Shown: positions 25,733-35,334 of the stretch, in pieces
Numbering within the stretch: the stretch's first letter is position 1
How the letters are laid out: the number at the start of each line of letters is the position of its first letter
Origin: Pseudomonas hormoni
Lineage (GTDB): Bacteria > Pseudomonadota > Gammaproteobacteria > Pseudomonadales > Pseudomonadaceae
NCBI RefSeq assembly: GCF_018502625.1
Contig: NZ_CP075566.1
Span: 5,459,001-5,523,000, forward strand
Length of the DNA: 64,000 bases
Direction of reading: 5' to 3'
Notes under the pieces: model-generated
Told to the model about the DNA's origin: nothing
The model's database searches: none
What the model saw: only the letters and a program-made list of their open reading frames with translations
Program-made: the position numbers and the translations under genes

Positions 25733-28579
25733 ATGACCCGCACCCATGAAATCCGCCCTGATCTGGACGAGGGGATCGACCGCAAGGTTCTCAGCCAGCT
25801 GCGCGCACGCTTTTTAAAACTCAACGAGGGCCGCATGGCCCGCGCCATGGAAGGGTTGTCGACCCGCCAGCAAGGGGTGTTGACCCTGCTGCCGCTGTTT
25901 TTCCACGTCAATCATCCGTTGTTGCCGGGTTACGTTTCGGGCAGCACGCCCGCCGGGCTATCGAACTTCGAGCCAGACGCCAACGCCCTCGCCGAAGCCC
26001 AACGCCTGACCCGATCGTTTTCCTATAAGCCGCGCCACGGCAGCAATCCGCCGCGACCGATTCACGGTCTGTTCCTGATGGGCAGCCTCGGCACCCTCGC
26101 TCAGGCCGATCAGAGCGACATGGACGTCTGGGTCTGTCACTCGCCGGACTTGAGCGAAAGCGAACTCAACGAGCTGCGTAAAAAGTGCCAGTTGCTTGAA
26201 ACCTGGGCCGCGAGCCAGGGCGCCGAGGCGCATTTCTTCCTGATCGACCCGGCGCGCTTCGTGCTCGGCGAGCGGGACAATCAACTGAGCTCGGAAGACT
26301 GCGGCACCACCCAGCATTATCTGCTGCTGGACGAGTTCTACCGCACCGCAATCTGGCTGGCCGGACGCACGCCGATCTGGTGGCTGGTGCCGGTATACGA
26401 AGAGGCCGCCTACGACCGCTACACCCACGCGTTACTGTCCAAACGCTTTATCCGCGCAGACGAAACCCTTGATCTGGGGCATCTGGCGTACATCCCGCCC
26501 GGCGAATTCATTGGTGCCGGACTTTGGCAACTGTTCAAGGGCATCGAGTCACCCTACAAGTCGGTGCTCAAGCTGTTGCTGATCGAGGTCTACGCCAGCG
26601 AACACCCCAGGGTTCAGTGCCTGAGCCTGCGTTTCAAGCAAGCCGTGTTCGCCAATCGGCTCGACCTCGACGAGTTGGATCCGTACGTCGTGGTCTACCG
26701 GCGTATCGAGGAATACCTCACCGCGCGCGGCGAACCGGAGCGTCTGGAGCTGGTGCGCCGTGCGCTGTACCTGAAGGTCAACCGCAAACTCACCGGCAGC
26801 AGCAGTCGCACTCAGAGCTGGCAGCGCTCGCTGCTTGAGCGCCTGGCCCACGAATGGCACTGGAATCATCGTCAACTGGCGCTGCTCGACAGCCGCAGTC
26901 AGTGGAAAGTCCGCCAGGTCAGCACTGAGCGCCGGGCGTTGGTCAACGAGCTGAATTACAGCTACCGCTTTCTGACCGAATTCGCCCGCAGCGAACAGAC
27001 CGTCAGCCTGATCAACAAGCGCGATCTCAACGTGTTGGGGCGACGTCTATATGCGGCGTTCGAGCGCAAGGCGGACAAGGTCGAGTTCATCAACCCCGGC
27101 ATCGCCCCGGACCTGGCCGAAGACACACTGACCCTGGTGCACGCGCCCAACAAGAAAGAATCGGGGCAAACCCAGTGGGGCTTGTATAACGGCAGCCTGA
27201 CCGCCCACGAGTGGGAGCACTTCGCGCCGATCAAGCGCAGCCGCCAATTGCTGGAACTGCTGACCTGGTGCCATCGCAACGGCGTCATCGACAGCAGCAC
27301 CCGCCTGGCCTTGCATCCCGGCGAGAGTGACCTTAGCGAGTTCGAACTGTTCAACCTGCTTGGCAGCCTGCAACAGAGCATCGCCCTGCCCTTGCCCACC
27401 GTCGCCGAAGAACCCTTGTTGCGCGCCAACGTGCCGAGCGAGGTACTGATTCTGGTGAACGTCGGCGTCGATCCGCTCAAGCATCACCGCGACCTGAACA
27501 TTCTGATGACCACCGAGCGCACCGACTCCCTGAGTTACGCCGGGGTCCGGGAAAACCTGGTGCTGACCCTCGATCAGGTCACGCTCAACAGCTGGAACGA
27601 GGTGCTGGTCAATCGCTTTGACGGCCCTCACGCCCTGCTCGACTGCCTGCGCGATTACCTCAACAACCTGCCGAACGGGTCGCGACAGCCCAAATTGCGC
27701 GTACGTTGCTTTTGCCACAACCGCGCGCAGTTCATCGCGCAGCGGGTCGAAGAAGTGATCGACACCGCGCAGAACCTGCTGCTGAGCAGACTCAATCACC
27801 GCTACCTGATTCAGGTCCAGCAGCATTACCACGTGCTGGAACTGGTGCCGGGGCAGGTCAATCACGTCGCCCTCGCCACCCTGCCGGCGCTGTTCGATTA
27901 CCTCGGCGAAGAGCTGGCGAGCTATAGCCCGCTGCACCTGGACCCGATGGCGCTGGAAGATCAGGACCTGGCGCTGATTCTGCCCATGGGCCAGCCGGAC
28001 TGTATTCAGGTGTTCTACCGGATTCACGACGACCAGGCCGATCTGTACGTGATGGATGAATTCAATGCGTTGTGGCAGCAGCGTTTGCCCTATCACGACG
28101 AACAAAGCCTGCTGGTGCCGTTGCAACGCTTCCTGCAATCGATCCAGTACCGGCGCGATGCCTCGCTGCCGATGGACGCCGCCCAGCCATTGAGCCTGGA
28201 CACGCTGTATTACCAGCTGTTGCCGTCCGGTCCCGGACGAGCCCGCCGGGTCGAAACCCGAACCGCGCCGCAAACCCCGGTCAACAAACCGTTCTACGAC
28301 GTGCAGGCGATCGTCGGCAAAGCCGCACCGGGCGAAGTGCAGGTCACGTTGTATTGCAATCAGCGGGAATTTTCAGAGCTGGAACATGGCGAGCAACTGT
28401 TCAGCGTGGTCGCCCGGGAAATCGTCGAACAGCGCCGCGAGACCGAACGCTATCGCTGCTACATCACCGACCTGGACCTCTCGGGCCTGCTCGGTGATGG
28501 GCAGAGTTCAAGCAATTTGTATTTGCGCTATAAGGCCGATCTGGAGCGCGCATTGAACGACGCGCTCGAGCTGGTCTGA
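25733..28579 (+). CDS. cyaA: Class I adenylate cyclase
   Basis: A 948-residue class I adenylate cyclase making cAMP from ATP. The N-terminal catalytic part (about 1-530) has the nucleotidyltransferase motif GSLGTLAQADQSDMDVWVCH (about 116-135), with the metal-binding DMD, and conserved FIGAGLWQLFKGIESPYKS. The C-terminal half is the regulatory region. Length is slightly above the E. coli enzyme (848). The start at 25733 gives MTRTHEIRPDLDEGIDRKVL. It converges on rnk with only seven bases between stops. In Pseudomonas cAMP acts through Vfr/Crp. Confidence 0.96.
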   Translation: MTRTHEIRPDLDEGIDRKVLSQLRARFLKLNEGRMARAMEGLSTRQQGVLTLLPLFFHVNHPLLPGYVSGSTPAGLSNFEPDANALAEAQRLTRSFSYKPRHGSNPPRPIHGLFLMGSLGTLAQADQSDMDVWVCHSPDLSESELNELRKKCQLLETWAASQGAEAHFFLIDPARFVLGERDNQLSSEDCGTTQHYLLLDEFYRTAIWLAGRTPIWWLVPVYEEAAYDRYTHALLSKRFIRADETLDLGHLAYIPPGEFIGAGLWQLFKGIESPYKSVLKLLLIEVYASEHPRVQCLSLRFKQAVFANRLDLDELDPYVVVYRRIEEYLTARGEPERLELVRRALYLKVNRKLTGSSSRTQSWQRSLLERLAHEWHWNHRQLALLDSRSQWKVRQVSTERRALVNELNYSYRFLTEFARSEQTVSLINKRDLNVLGRRLYAAFERKADKVEFINPGIAPDLAEDTLTLVHAPNKKESGQTQWGLYNGSLTAHEWEHFAPIKRSRQLLELLTWCHRNGVIDSSTRLALHPGESDLSEFELFNLLGSLQQSIALPLPTVAEEPLLRANVPSEVLILVNVGVDPLKHHRDLNILMTTERTDSLSYAGVRENLVLTLDQVTLNSWNEVLVNRFDGPHALLDCLRDYLNNLPNGSRQPKLRVRCFCHNRAQFIAQRVEEVIDTAQNLLLSRLNHRYLIQVQQHYHVLELVPGQVNHVALATLPALFDYLGEELASYSPLHLDPMALEDQDLALILPMGQPDCIQVFYRIHDDQADLYVMDEFNALWQQRLPYHDEQSLLVPLQRFLQSIQYRRDASLPMDAAQPLSLDTLYYQLLPSGPGRARRVETRTAPQTPVNKPFYDVQAIVGKAAPGEVQVTLYCNQREFSELEHGEQLFSVVAREIVEQRRETERYRCYITDLDLSGLLGDGQSSSNLYLRYKADLERALNDALELV

Positions 28580-28586
28580 GGGAAGG

Positions 28587-28997
28587 TTATTCCGGGAAGT
28601 CGCCGCCATGGGCGGGCTGCACTTCAACGGCCAGCAGGGTCAGTTTCAGGGTCTTGCCGCCGGGTGCTGGCCAGTCGATGTGCTGACCAACCTTCAGGCC
28701 CAGCAGTGCGCTGCCGACAGGCGCCAGAATGGAGATTTTGCCTTGGTCAGCGTTGGCATCCTTGGGGTACACCAACGTCAGGTGATAGTCCTTGCCGCTG
28801 CTTTCTTCACGGCAATGCACACGGGAATTCATGGTCACGACATCGGCGGGCACTTCATCGTGACCGACCAGCGTATCGGCGCGATCCAGTTCGGTTTGCA
28901 GCGCGATAACGCCCGGCAGCGTGTCGTCCAGGCTGTCGATCAGGCGTTCCAGACGCTGAACGTCCAGACGAGTAAGAGTGATGGAAGGTGCGGTCAT
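28587..28997 (-). CDS. rnk: Regulator of nucleoside diphosphate kinase
   Basis: A 136-residue protein of the Rnk/GreA-C family. The N-terminal short coiled coil (TRLDVQRLERLIDSLDDTLP) precedes an FKBP-like C-terminal domain (about 45-134: VTMNSRVHCRE, LTLVYPKDANADQGKISILA, PVGSALLGLKVGQHIDW). Rnk binds RNA polymerase near the secondary channel and affects Ndk levels and, in P. aeruginosa, alginate. The ATG at 28995-28997 is preferred to a longer frame, which runs through the upstream hairpin. RBS AGGAGT. A terminator-like hairpin lies 37 bases upstream. Confidence 0.95.
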   Translation of the reverse strand: MTAPSITLTRLDVQRLERLIDSLDDTLPGVIALQTELDRADTLVGHDEVPADVVTMNSRVHCREESSGKDYHLTLVYPKDANADQGKISILAPVGSALLGLKVGQHIDWPAPGGKTLKLTLLAVEVQPAHGGDFPE

Positions 28998-29034
28998 GAT
29001 AGAGGCAGACTCCTTTCTTCTGCACAGAAAAAGC

Positions 29035-29064
29035 AAAACCCCGCCAGAAAAAGGCGGGGTTTTC
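29035..29064. terminator. Terminator-like hairpin just upstream of rnk
   Basis: Stem AAAACCCCGCC / GGCGGGGTTTT, eight-base loop, with flanking A and T runs on both strands. It may end transcription from the cyaY-DUF1289 unit upstream, or sit in the rnk leader as an attenuator; sequence alone does not decide. Confidence 0.85.
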
Positions 29065-29164
29065 ACGAGCCTCGATGGGTTGAGGCGTACCCGGACACTA
29101 TCACAGCTCAATAAATATACAAGTCGGGCCGCTGAACGCTCTTTTAAGGCGCGCCGAGCAACTT

Positions 29165-29258
29165 TGTGGCGAGGGAGCTTGCTCCCGCTGGGGCGCGAAG
29201 CGGCCCTAAAATCCTGCGGCTGCTTCGCAACCGAGCGGGAGCAAGCTCCCTCGCCACA
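29165..29258. repeat. REPIN element, type A
   Basis: Inverted type A REP arms around a ~40-base loop, immediately downstream of the DUF1289 gene and upstream of the rnk hairpin. Confidence 0.92.
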
Positions 29259-29265
29259 AAAGCCC

Positions 29266-29484
29266 TTATGCCAAGGCTTTGCGCTGAACAGCCTGGGCGC
29301 AAATCACCCGACGACGATCATCATCCGCCGAGCGCCATTCGCGGATGTCTTCGACGTGGCGAAAACACCCCAGGCAAACCTTCTGTTCATCCAGCCGGCA
29401 TACGCCGCTGCACGGCGAAGGCACCGCCGGGCTGACATTGCTGTAAAGCGGTTTGGGCGGACGAACGGGTGCAGGCTGGGTCAC
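29266..29484 (-). CDS. DUF1289 family small protein
   Basis: A 72-residue protein with the DUF1289 signature PCSGVCRLDEQKVCLGCFRH, four closely spaced cysteines that likely bind a metal or Fe-S cluster. Start taken as GTG at 29482-29484, four bases after the cyaY stop, giving VTQPAPVRPPKP; an upstream ATG would lie within cyaY. GAAGG lies just upstream. Coupled to cyaY, so a link to iron-sulfur biology is reasonable but inferred. Confidence 0.82.
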   Translation of the reverse strand: MTQPAPVRPPKPLYSNVSPAVPSPCSGVCRLDEQKVCLGCFRHVEDIREWRSADDDRRRVICAQAVQRKALA

Positions 29485-29488
29485 GATC

Positions 29489-29821
29489 TCACAGACCTTC
29501 GAAATCGAATTCAGCGCCGGCTTGCTGCTTGACGATGCGCTCAAGCATCTCGCCGAGCTGCTCTTCGCTCTTGTCGCACATCCAGCGCTCACTCTCTTCG
29601 TCGTAGTCGAAGTGGAAACCGCCGGACACCGCCGCCAGCCACAGCTGACGCAGGGGTTCCTGGCGACTGAAGATCAACTGGCTGCCGTTTTCGAACTTGA
29701 CGGTGAGCACACCGGCCGAGCTCTCCAGGTCGATATCCAGGTCGCTCTCATCGAAAATATCCTCCAGCGATTGCTGGGTGGCATCGACCAGATCGTGGAA
29801 ACGGGCTTCGGTCAAACTCAT
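29489..29821 (-). CDS. cyaY: Frataxin-like iron donor protein CyaY
   Basis: A 110-residue frataxin homologue with the N-terminal acidic helix (MSLTEARFHDLVDATQQSLE, with Asp/Glu patch IFDESDLDIDLES) and beta sheet segments GVLTVKFENGSQLIFSRQEP and VSGGFHFDYDEESERWMCDK. It binds ferrous iron and modulates Isc Fe-S assembly. The ATG start is normal. It lies in the same order beside lptM-lysA as in other gammaproteobacteria, but on the opposite strand. Confidence 0.95.
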   Translation of the reverse strand: MSLTEARFHDLVDATQQSLEDIFDESDLDIDLESSAGVLTVKFENGSQLIFSRQEPLRQLWLAAVSGGFHFDYDEESERWMCDKSEEQLGEMLERIVKQQAGAEFDFEGL

Positions 29822-30190
29822 TGCGGCAACCTCAAAAAGTGTCTGTTCACGCTCAAGCGCCGCAAGATACGGCCGAGCCCCGGTGATTGCAAAGGATAAC
29901 GACCAAGCGCCGATATAGGTACATCAAACGCGATCCCTGTGGGAGCGAGCCTTTGTGGTGAGGGGATTTCTCCCCGTTGGGTTGCGAAGCCCCAGCAGTT
30001 CAAGGTTAAACGGGAGTGCTTGCGACTGCTGCGCAGCCGAACGGGGATAAATCCCCTCACCACAGGCTCGCTCCCACAGGGATTGCACCTAACTGGCCAA
30101 GCCCCGCCGGACGGGAGCCCGGTCGCATAGGCAAGCTGCCGGGTGGCCGGTATACTCCGGCGCAATTAACGCATTTTCAAGGATTTCGCC
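29822..30190. other. Divergent cyaY-lptM intergenic region with nested repeat
   Basis: 369 bases. The centre is filled by a nested REP composite (29933-30083). The flanks hold the promoters for cyaY (leftward) and lptM (rightward), which I could not pin down; TATACT at 30151-30156 is a possible -10 for lptM. Confidence 0.5.
29933..30083. repeat. Nested REP composite (type C outside, type D inside)
   Basis: Outer arms ATCCCTGTGGGAGCGAGCCT (29933-29952) and complement (30064-30083) are type C. Just inside them sit inverted arms of another family, TGTGGTGAGGGGATTTCTCC and its near complement ATAAATCCCCTCACCACA. The result is a two-layer palindrome of ~150 bases. Confidence 0.92.
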
Positions 30191-30364
30191 ATGAAGCGCC
30201 TGATCTCTTCCCTTGCCGCGCTCCTCGCGGTTGCCTGTCTTGTGTCGGCCTGCGGTCAAAAAGGCCCGCTGTACCTGCCCGACGAAAACCAGGACCCAGC
30301 CGAGCAAGCGCAGTCCTCGCAAAAGCAGCCGTCGAAAGCACACAAGCACGACGTCTACCAATAA
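30191..30364 (+). CDS. lptM: LptM (YifL) small lipoprotein
   Basis: A 57-residue lipoprotein beginning [20 protein letters not shown] with lipidated cysteine in [12 protein letters not shown], the diagnostic YifL/LptM motif. In E. coli LptM binds the LPS translocon LptDE and promotes LptD disulfide maturation. The remaining ~30 residues are low-complexity, charged. RBS AAGGA lies ahead of the ATG. Ten bases before lysA, as in many gammaproteobacteria. Confidence 0.93.
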   Translation: MKRLISSLAALLAVACLVSACGQKGPLYLPDENQDPAEQAQSSQKQPSKAHKHDVYQ

Positions 30365-30373
30365 GGGAACGCC

Positions 30374-31621
30374 ATGGACGCTTTTAACTACCGTGACGGT
30401 GAGCTGTTCGCGGAAGGTGTTGCCCTGTCCGCCATCGCCGAACGCTTTGGCACACCGACCTACGTCTACTCCCGCGCCCACATCGAAGCCCAGTACCTGG
30501 CGTACGCCGATGCGTTGGCCGGCATGCCGCACCTGGTCTGCTTCGCGGTCAAGGCCAACTCCAACCTGGGTGTTCTGAATGTCCTGGCGCGTCTGGGCGC
30601 CGGTTTTGACATCGTCTCCCGTGGCGAGCTGGAACGCGTTCTGGCCGCCGGCGGCAGCCCCGACAAGATCGTGTTCTCCGGCGTCGGCAAGACCCGTGAT
30701 GACATGCGCCGTGCTCTGGAAGTCGGCGTTCATTGCTTCAACGTCGAATCCACCGACGAGCTGGAGCGCCTGCAAGTGATCGCCGCCGAGCTGGGCGTTC
30801 GCGCACCGATCTCGCTGCGCGTGAACCCGGACGTCGATGCCGGCACGCACCCGTACATTTCCACCGGTCTCAAAGAGAACAAGTTCGGCATCGCCATTGC
30901 CGACGCCGAAGACGTGTACGTCCGCGCCGCGCAACTGCCAAACCTGGAAGTGGTCGGCGTCGATTGCCACATCGGATCGCAACTGACCACCCTGCCGCCG
31001 TTCATCGACGCCCTCGACCGCCTGCTGGGCCTGGTCGACCGCCTCGGCGATTGCGGCATCTACCTGCGCCACATCGATCTCGGTGGTGGCCTGGGCGTAC
31101 GTTATCGCGATGAAGAGCCGCCGCTGGCCGCCGACTACATCAAGGCTGTGCGCGAGCGTCTCGACGGTCGTGACCTGGCGCTGGTGTTCGAGCCGGGCCG
31201 CTTCATCGTCGCCAACGCTGGCGTGCTGCTGACCCAGGTCGAGTACCTCAAGCACACCGAACACAAAGACTTCGCCATCGTCGACGCGGCCATGAACGAC
31301 CTGATTCGTCCGGCGCTGTACCAGGCCTGGATGGACGTCACCGCCGTGCGCCCTCGCGCGACCGCCGCTCGTGCCTACGACATCGTCGGGCCGATCTGCG
31401 AGACCGGCGATTTCCTGGCCAAGGATCGTGAATTGGCCCTGGAAGAAGGCGACCTTCTGGCCGTGCATTCGGCCGGTGCTTATGGGTTTGTCATGAGTTC
31501 CAACTACAACACCCGCGGCCGTGCCGCCGAAGTGTTGGTGGACGGTGATCAGGCAGTTGAAGTGCGTCGCCGTGAGACGGTAGCCGAGTTGTTTGCTGGC
31601 GAAAGCCTGCTGCCGGAGTAA
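30374..31621 (+). CDS. lysA: Diaminopimelate decarboxylase
   Basis: A 415-residue PLP enzyme converting meso-DAP to lysine. K60 in [17 protein letters not shown] is the PLP lysine; [20 protein letters not shown] and the C-terminal catalytic cysteine of [12 protein letters not shown] complete the fold-III decarboxylase signature. Length as expected. RBS AAGGGAA. Second gene of lptM-lysA-dapF-DUF484-xerC-HAD; dapF starts four bases after the stop. Confidence 0.98.
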   Translation: MDAFNYRDGELFAEGVALSAIAERFGTPTYVYSRAHIEAQYLAYADALAGMPHLVCFAVKANSNLGVLNVLARLGAGFDIVSRGELERVLAAGGSPDKIVFSGVGKTRDDMRRALEVGVHCFNVESTDELERLQVIAAELGVRAPISLRVNPDVDAGTHPYISTGLKENKFGIAIADAEDVYVRAAQLPNLEVVGVDCHIGSQLTTLPPFIDALDRLLGLVDRLGDCGIYLRHIDLGGGLGVRYRDEEPPLAADYIKAVRERLDGRDLALVFEPGRFIVANAGVLLTQVEYLKHTEHKDFAIVDAAMNDLIRPALYQAWMDVTAVRPRATAARAYDIVGPICETGDFLAKDRELALEEGDLLAVHSAGAYGFVMSSNYNTRGRAAEVLVDGDQAVEVRRRETVAELFAGESLLPE

Positions 31622-31625
31622 AACC

Positions 31626-32456
31626 ATGCTGCTGCGTTTTACCAAGATGCACGGCCTGGGCAATGACTTCATGGTCCTCGACCTGGTCAGCCAGCACGCG
31701 CACATCCTGCCCAAGCACGCCAAGCAATGGGGCGACCGGCACACCGGCATCGGTTTCGACCAGTTGTTGATCGTCGAAGCGCCGAGCAACCCGGATGTGG
31801 ACTTCCGTTATCGGATCTTCAACTCCGACGGCTCCGAAGTGGAACAGTGCGGCAACGGTGCGCGCTGTTTCGCCCGTTTTGTGCTCGACAAGCGCCTGAC
31901 CGCAAAACGGCAGATTCGCGTCGAAACCAAAAGTGGCATTATCGAGCTGGATATCCGCAGCGACGGCCAGATCAGCGTCGACATGGGCGCACCGCGCCTG
32001 GTGCCGGCCGACATCCCGTTCGTTGCCGACAGTCAGGCACTGAGCTACTCGCTCGACGTCGACGGCGCAGCGGTTGAACTGGCCGCCGTGTCGATGGGCA
32101 ACCCGCATGCGGTGTTGCGCGTCACGGATATCAACAACGCACCGGTGCATGAACTGGGGCCGAAAATCGAACATCACCCGCGCTTCCCTGCACGGGTCAA
32201 TGTCGGCTTTCTCCAGGTCATCGACCGGAACCGCGCGCAGCTGCGCGTCTGGGAACGTGGCGCCGGGGAAACCCAGGCCTGCGGCACCGGCGCCTGTGCT
32301 GCTGCAGTGGCCGCGATCAGCCAGGGGTGGATGGATTCGCCGCTATTGATCGACCTGCCCGGCGGGCGTCTGTCCATTGAATGGGCAGGCCCAGGCCAAC
32401 CGGTCTTGATGACCGGCCCGGCAGTCCGTGTTTACGAAGGACAAGTACGTCTTTGA
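31626..32456 (+). CDS. dapF: Diaminopimelate epimerase
   Basis: A 276-residue cytoplasmic cofactor-independent racemase making meso-DAP from LL-DAP for lysine and peptidoglycan. The two catalytic cysteines are C75 in [17 protein letters not shown] and C219 in [14 protein letters not shown]. Starts [15 protein letters not shown], the standard N-terminus, at 31626. Lies tightly after lysA. Confidence 0.98.
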   Translation: MLLRFTKMHGLGNDFMVLDLVSQHAHILPKHAKQWGDRHTGIGFDQLLIVEAPSNPDVDFRYRIFNSDGSEVEQCGNGARCFARFVLDKRLTAKRQIRVETKSGIIELDIRSDGQISVDMGAPRLVPADIPFVADSQALSYSLDVDGAAVELAAVSMGNPHAVLRVTDINNAPVHELGPKIEHHPRFPARVNVGFLQVIDRNRAQLRVWERGAGETQACGTGACAAAVAAISQGWMDSPLLIDLPGGRLSIEWAGPGQPVLMTGPAVRVYEGQVRL

Positions 32457-32469
32457 GTGAGTCAAACCC

Positions 32470-33195
32470 ATGACCGACAAGCCCCAGGTTCCCGCCCGAC
32501 AGCCCGACGAATCCCCTTCCGAAAGCCTTGAGGCGGCGGCGATTGCCGCGTACCTGGAGGCTCATCCGGACTTCTTCGTCGAGCACGAAGAATTGCTCCC
32601 GGCCATGCGCATTCCGCACCAACGTGGCGACACCATCTCGCTGGTCGAGCGCCAGATGACCATCCTGCGCGACCGCAACATCGAATTGCGTCATCGCCTC
32701 TCGCACTTGATGGACGTGGCCCGCGACAACGACCGCCTCTTCGACAAGACCCGCCGCCTGATTCTCGCCTTGATGGACGCCACCAGCCTGGAAGACGTGG
32801 TGATCAGCGTCGAAGACAGCCTGCGCCAGGACTTTCAGGTGCCTTTTGTCAGCCTGATCCTGCTGGGTGACAACCCGATGCCGGTCGGCCGCTGGGTGAC
32901 CCACGCCGATGCGCAAACAGCCATTGGTGGTTTGCTCTCGGAAGAAAAAAGTGTCAGCGGCAGCCTGCGCGAGCATGAACTGGACTTCCTGTTCGGCGAA
33001 GAGCAGCGCAAGCAGATCGGCTCGACCGCCGTCGTTGCCATCAGCCATCAAGGCATCCACGGCATACTGGCTATCGCCAGCCGTGATCCGCAGCACTACA
33101 AAAGCTCGGTGGGCACGCTGTTCCTGAGTTACATCGCCGAAGTCATGGGCCGCGTGCTGCCACGGGTCAACAGCTCGCTGCGCTCGGTACGCTGA
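32470..33195 (+). CDS. DUF484 family GAF-like protein
   Basis: A 241-residue protein of the DUF484 (YigA) family. A helical N-terminus ([20 protein letters not shown]) with the segment [18 protein letters not shown] precedes a GAF-like domain (about 85-235, e.g. [19 protein letters not shown] and [20 protein letters not shown]). Conserved between dapF and xerC in gammaproteobacteria. No defined function; a sensory or partner role for XerC is speculation. ATG preceded by a weak GTGAGT. Confidence 0.92.
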   Translation: MTDKPQVPARQPDESPSESLEAAAIAAYLEAHPDFFVEHEELLPAMRIPHQRGDTISLVERQMTILRDRNIELRHRLSHLMDVARDNDRLFDKTRRLILALMDATSLEDVVISVEDSLRQDFQVPFVSLILLGDNPMPVGRWVTHADAQTAIGGLLSEEKSVSGSLREHELDFLFGEEQRKQIGSTAVVAISHQGIHGILAIASRDPQHYKSSVGTLFLSYIAEVMGRVLPRVNSSLRSVR

Positions 33196-33197
33196 TC

Positions 33198-34097
33198 GTG
33201 GAACGGCAACTGGACGCTTACTGCGAACACCTGCGCAGTGAGCGACAGGTGTCGCCCCACACGCTGTACGCCTACCGCCGCGACCTCGACAAGGTGCTGG
33301 GCTGGTGCGTCAAACAGAACATCGACAGCTGGGCCGCGCTGGACATCCAGCGCTTGCGCAGTCTGATCGCTCGTTTGCATTCCCAGGGTCAATCGTCCCG
33401 CAGTCTTGCGCGGCTGCTCTCGGCCGTGCGCGGGCTCTATCATTATTTGAATCGCGAAGGTCTCTGCGATCACGACCCGGCCAACGGTCTGGCGCCGCCG
33501 AAAGGCGAACGACGGCTGCCGAAAACTCTCGACACTGACCGCGCGTTGCAGCTGCTTGAGGGTGCGGTGGAGGATGATTTTCTGGCACGTCGGGATCAGG
33601 CGATTCTTGAGCTGTTCTACTCCTCAGGCTTGCGCCTGTCGGAGCTGACAGGGCTCAATCTCGATCAACTGGACCTGGCCGACGGCATGGTCCAGGTGCT
33701 CGGCAAAGGCAGCAAGACCCGGTTGTTGCCGGTGGGCAAAAAGGCCCGCGAAGCGCTGGAGTTGTGGTTGCCATTGCGGGCCATGACCAACCCGGCAGAT
33801 GACGCAGTGTTTGTCAGCCAGCAAGGACGGCGCCTCGGCCCTCGGGCGATTCAGGTGCGGGTCAAGGCTGCTGGCGAACGCGAACTGGGGCAAAACCTGC
33901 ATCCGCACATGTTGCGGCACTCCTTTGCCAGCCACTTGCTGGAGTCCTCGCAAGACCTGCGCGCGGTGCAAGAACTGCTCGGCCACTCGGACATCAAGAC
34001 CACCCAGATCTACACCCACCTGGACTTCCAGCACCTGGCGACGGTCTACGACAGCGCCCATCCACGGGCCAAACGCATTAAGGGCGATGATTCATGA
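33198..34097 (+). CDS. xerC: Tyrosine recombinase XerC
   Basis: A 299-residue site-specific recombinase that with XerD resolves chromosome dimers at dif. The N-terminal SAM-like domain ([20 protein letters not shown]) precedes the catalytic domain: Arg in [35 protein letters not shown] and the nucleophile Tyr in [11 protein letters not shown] start three bases after the DUF484 stop. Its 3' end overlaps the HAD gene by four bases (ATGA). Confidence 0.97.
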   Translation: MERQLDAYCEHLRSERQVSPHTLYAYRRDLDKVLGWCVKQNIDSWAALDIQRLRSLIARLHSQGQSSRSLARLLSAVRGLYHYLNREGLCDHDPANGLAPPKGERRLPKTLDTDRALQLLEGAVEDDFLARRDQAILELFYSSGLRLSELTGLNLDQLDLADGMVQVLGKGSKTRLLPVGKKAREALELWLPLRAMTNPADDAVFVSQQGRRLGPRAIQVRVKAAGERELGQNLHPHMLRHSFASHLLESSQDLRAVQELLGHSDIKTTQIYTHLDFQHLATVYDSAHPRAKRIKGDDS

Positions 34098-34804
34098 CCA
34101 TCCAATTGATCACCTTCGACCTCGACGACACCCTGTGGGACACCGCCCCGGTGATCTTCAGCGCCGAAGCCATACTGCGTGAATGGCTGACCGAACATGC
34201 ACCGAATCTGGGCGCGGTGCCGGTGGAGCATTTGTGGACGATTCGCGAGCGCATTCTGAGCAGCGAACCGGGCCTCAAACATCGCATCAGCGCATTGCGT
34301 CGGCGAGTGCTGTTCCATGCGTTGGAAGAGGCCGGCTATGACCATGGCCAGGCGTCCGACCTGGCTGATCAGAGTTTTGAAGTGTTTCTGCATGCGCGGC
34401 ATCAGCTCGAAGTATTCCCCGACGTGGAGCCAACGCTGGAGGTTCTGGCCAAACACTACGCGCTGGGCGTGGTCACCAACGGCAACGCCGATGTGCGTCG
34501 GTTAGGGCTGGCGGATTACTTCAAGTTTGCGTTGTGCGCCGAGGACATCGGCATCGCCAAACCGGATGCGCGACTGTTTCATGAAGCGTTGCAGCGTGGT
34601 GGGGCAACGGCCGAGACGGCGGTGCATATTGGCGATCACCCGGGTGATGACATTGCCGGGGCGCAGCAGGCGGGGTTGCGGGCGATCTGGTTTAACCCGC
34701 AAGGCAAATTGTGGGAAGCGCAGAAGGCGCCGGATGCCGAGATTCGCAGCCTGACCGAGTTGCCGGCGTTGCTGGCGCGGTGGAATGCCCATCAACCCTC
34801 TTGA
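34094..34804 (+). CDS. HAD family hydrolase (YigB type)
   Basis: A 236-residue haloacid dehalogenase superfamily phosphatase. Motif I is [10 protein letters not shown] at residues 7-16; motif II TNGNAD; motif III lysine in [10 protein letters not shown]; motif [15 protein letters not shown]. coli YigB, at the same locus, dephosphorylates FMN to riboflavin, so a similar substrate is likely. The ATG overlaps the xerC stop. Last gene of the operon, followed by a terminator. Confidence 0.92.
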   Translation: MTIQLITFDLDDTLWDTAPVIFSAEAILREWLTEHAPNLGAVPVEHLWTIRERILSSEPGLKHRISALRRRVLFHALEEAGYDHGQASDLADQSFEVFLHARHQLEVFPDVEPTLEVLAKHYALGVVTNGNADVRRLGLADYFKFALCAEDIGIAKPDARLFHEALQRGGATAETAVHIGDHPGDDIAGAQQAGLRAIWFNPQGKLWEAQKAPDAEIRSLTELPALLARWNAHQPS

Positions 34805-34859
34805 TAACACGCGGCTCCTACAAGGGTTGCGCCAAGCCTGATCCTTTTGTTCCACCCAT

Positions 34860-34890
34860 AAAAAAGCCCGCAGCGACGGCGGGCTTTTTC
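34860..34890. terminator. Bidirectional terminator between the HAD gene and sutA
   Basis: Stem AAAAAGCCCGC / GCGGGCTTTTT with a seven-base loop, with T-runs on either strand. Placed between convergent genes. Confidence 0.92.
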
Positions 34891-34909
34891 AGCAAGCAAG
34901 GGCAGACGC

Positions 34910-35233
34910 TTAGATAGGCCGGCTGCCGTACTTGTTGTCAGGCTTCTTGGGAGGATCGGCGACCACATTGGCCTCCACTTCCTGCACCTTGCCGCCCTTG
35001 GCCAGGAACTCTTCCATGGCCCGCGCGAGCGCATCGCGCTCTTTGTTTTTTGCTTCGACGCTCGGCAGCTCATCGACCGATACCGCAGCCTTGGCCTTGC
35101 CTTTGGCAGTCGGAACGGGCGCTTCACCGCCGTCGTCTTCAACGACGTCGTCCGTCGCTGCTTCCAGGCCTTCTTCGGTTTCGTCGTCGTCGCCTACTTC
35201 GAGGTCGTCGTTTTCCAGATCATCGTCGCTCAT
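34910..35233 (-). CDS. sutA: SutA, RNA-polymerase-binding regulator for slow growth
   Basis: A 107-residue protein, very acidic in the first ~40 residues (MSDDDLENDDLEVGDDDETE), with a short predicted helix (KNKERDALARAMEEFLAKGG) and the conserved tail VVADPPKKPDNKYGSRPI. This pattern and tail match SutA of P. aeruginosa, which binds RNA polymerase and raises transcription during slow growth. Monocistronic; terminator downstream. Confidence 0.9.
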   Translation of the reverse strand: MSDDDLENDDLEVGDDDETEEGLEAATDDVVEDDGGEAPVPTAKGKAKAAVSVDELPSVEAKNKERDALARAMEEFLAKGGKVQEVEANVVADPPKKPDNKYGSRPI

Positions 35234-35334
35234 GTTCTACCTCATGACTTGCGAAAAGCAGATTAGTTATAGCCCAGCTTCACCGTCTGTCGACAGCCGC
35301 CGGAAAAATTCAATAACCACGGGTGACCAGTGGT

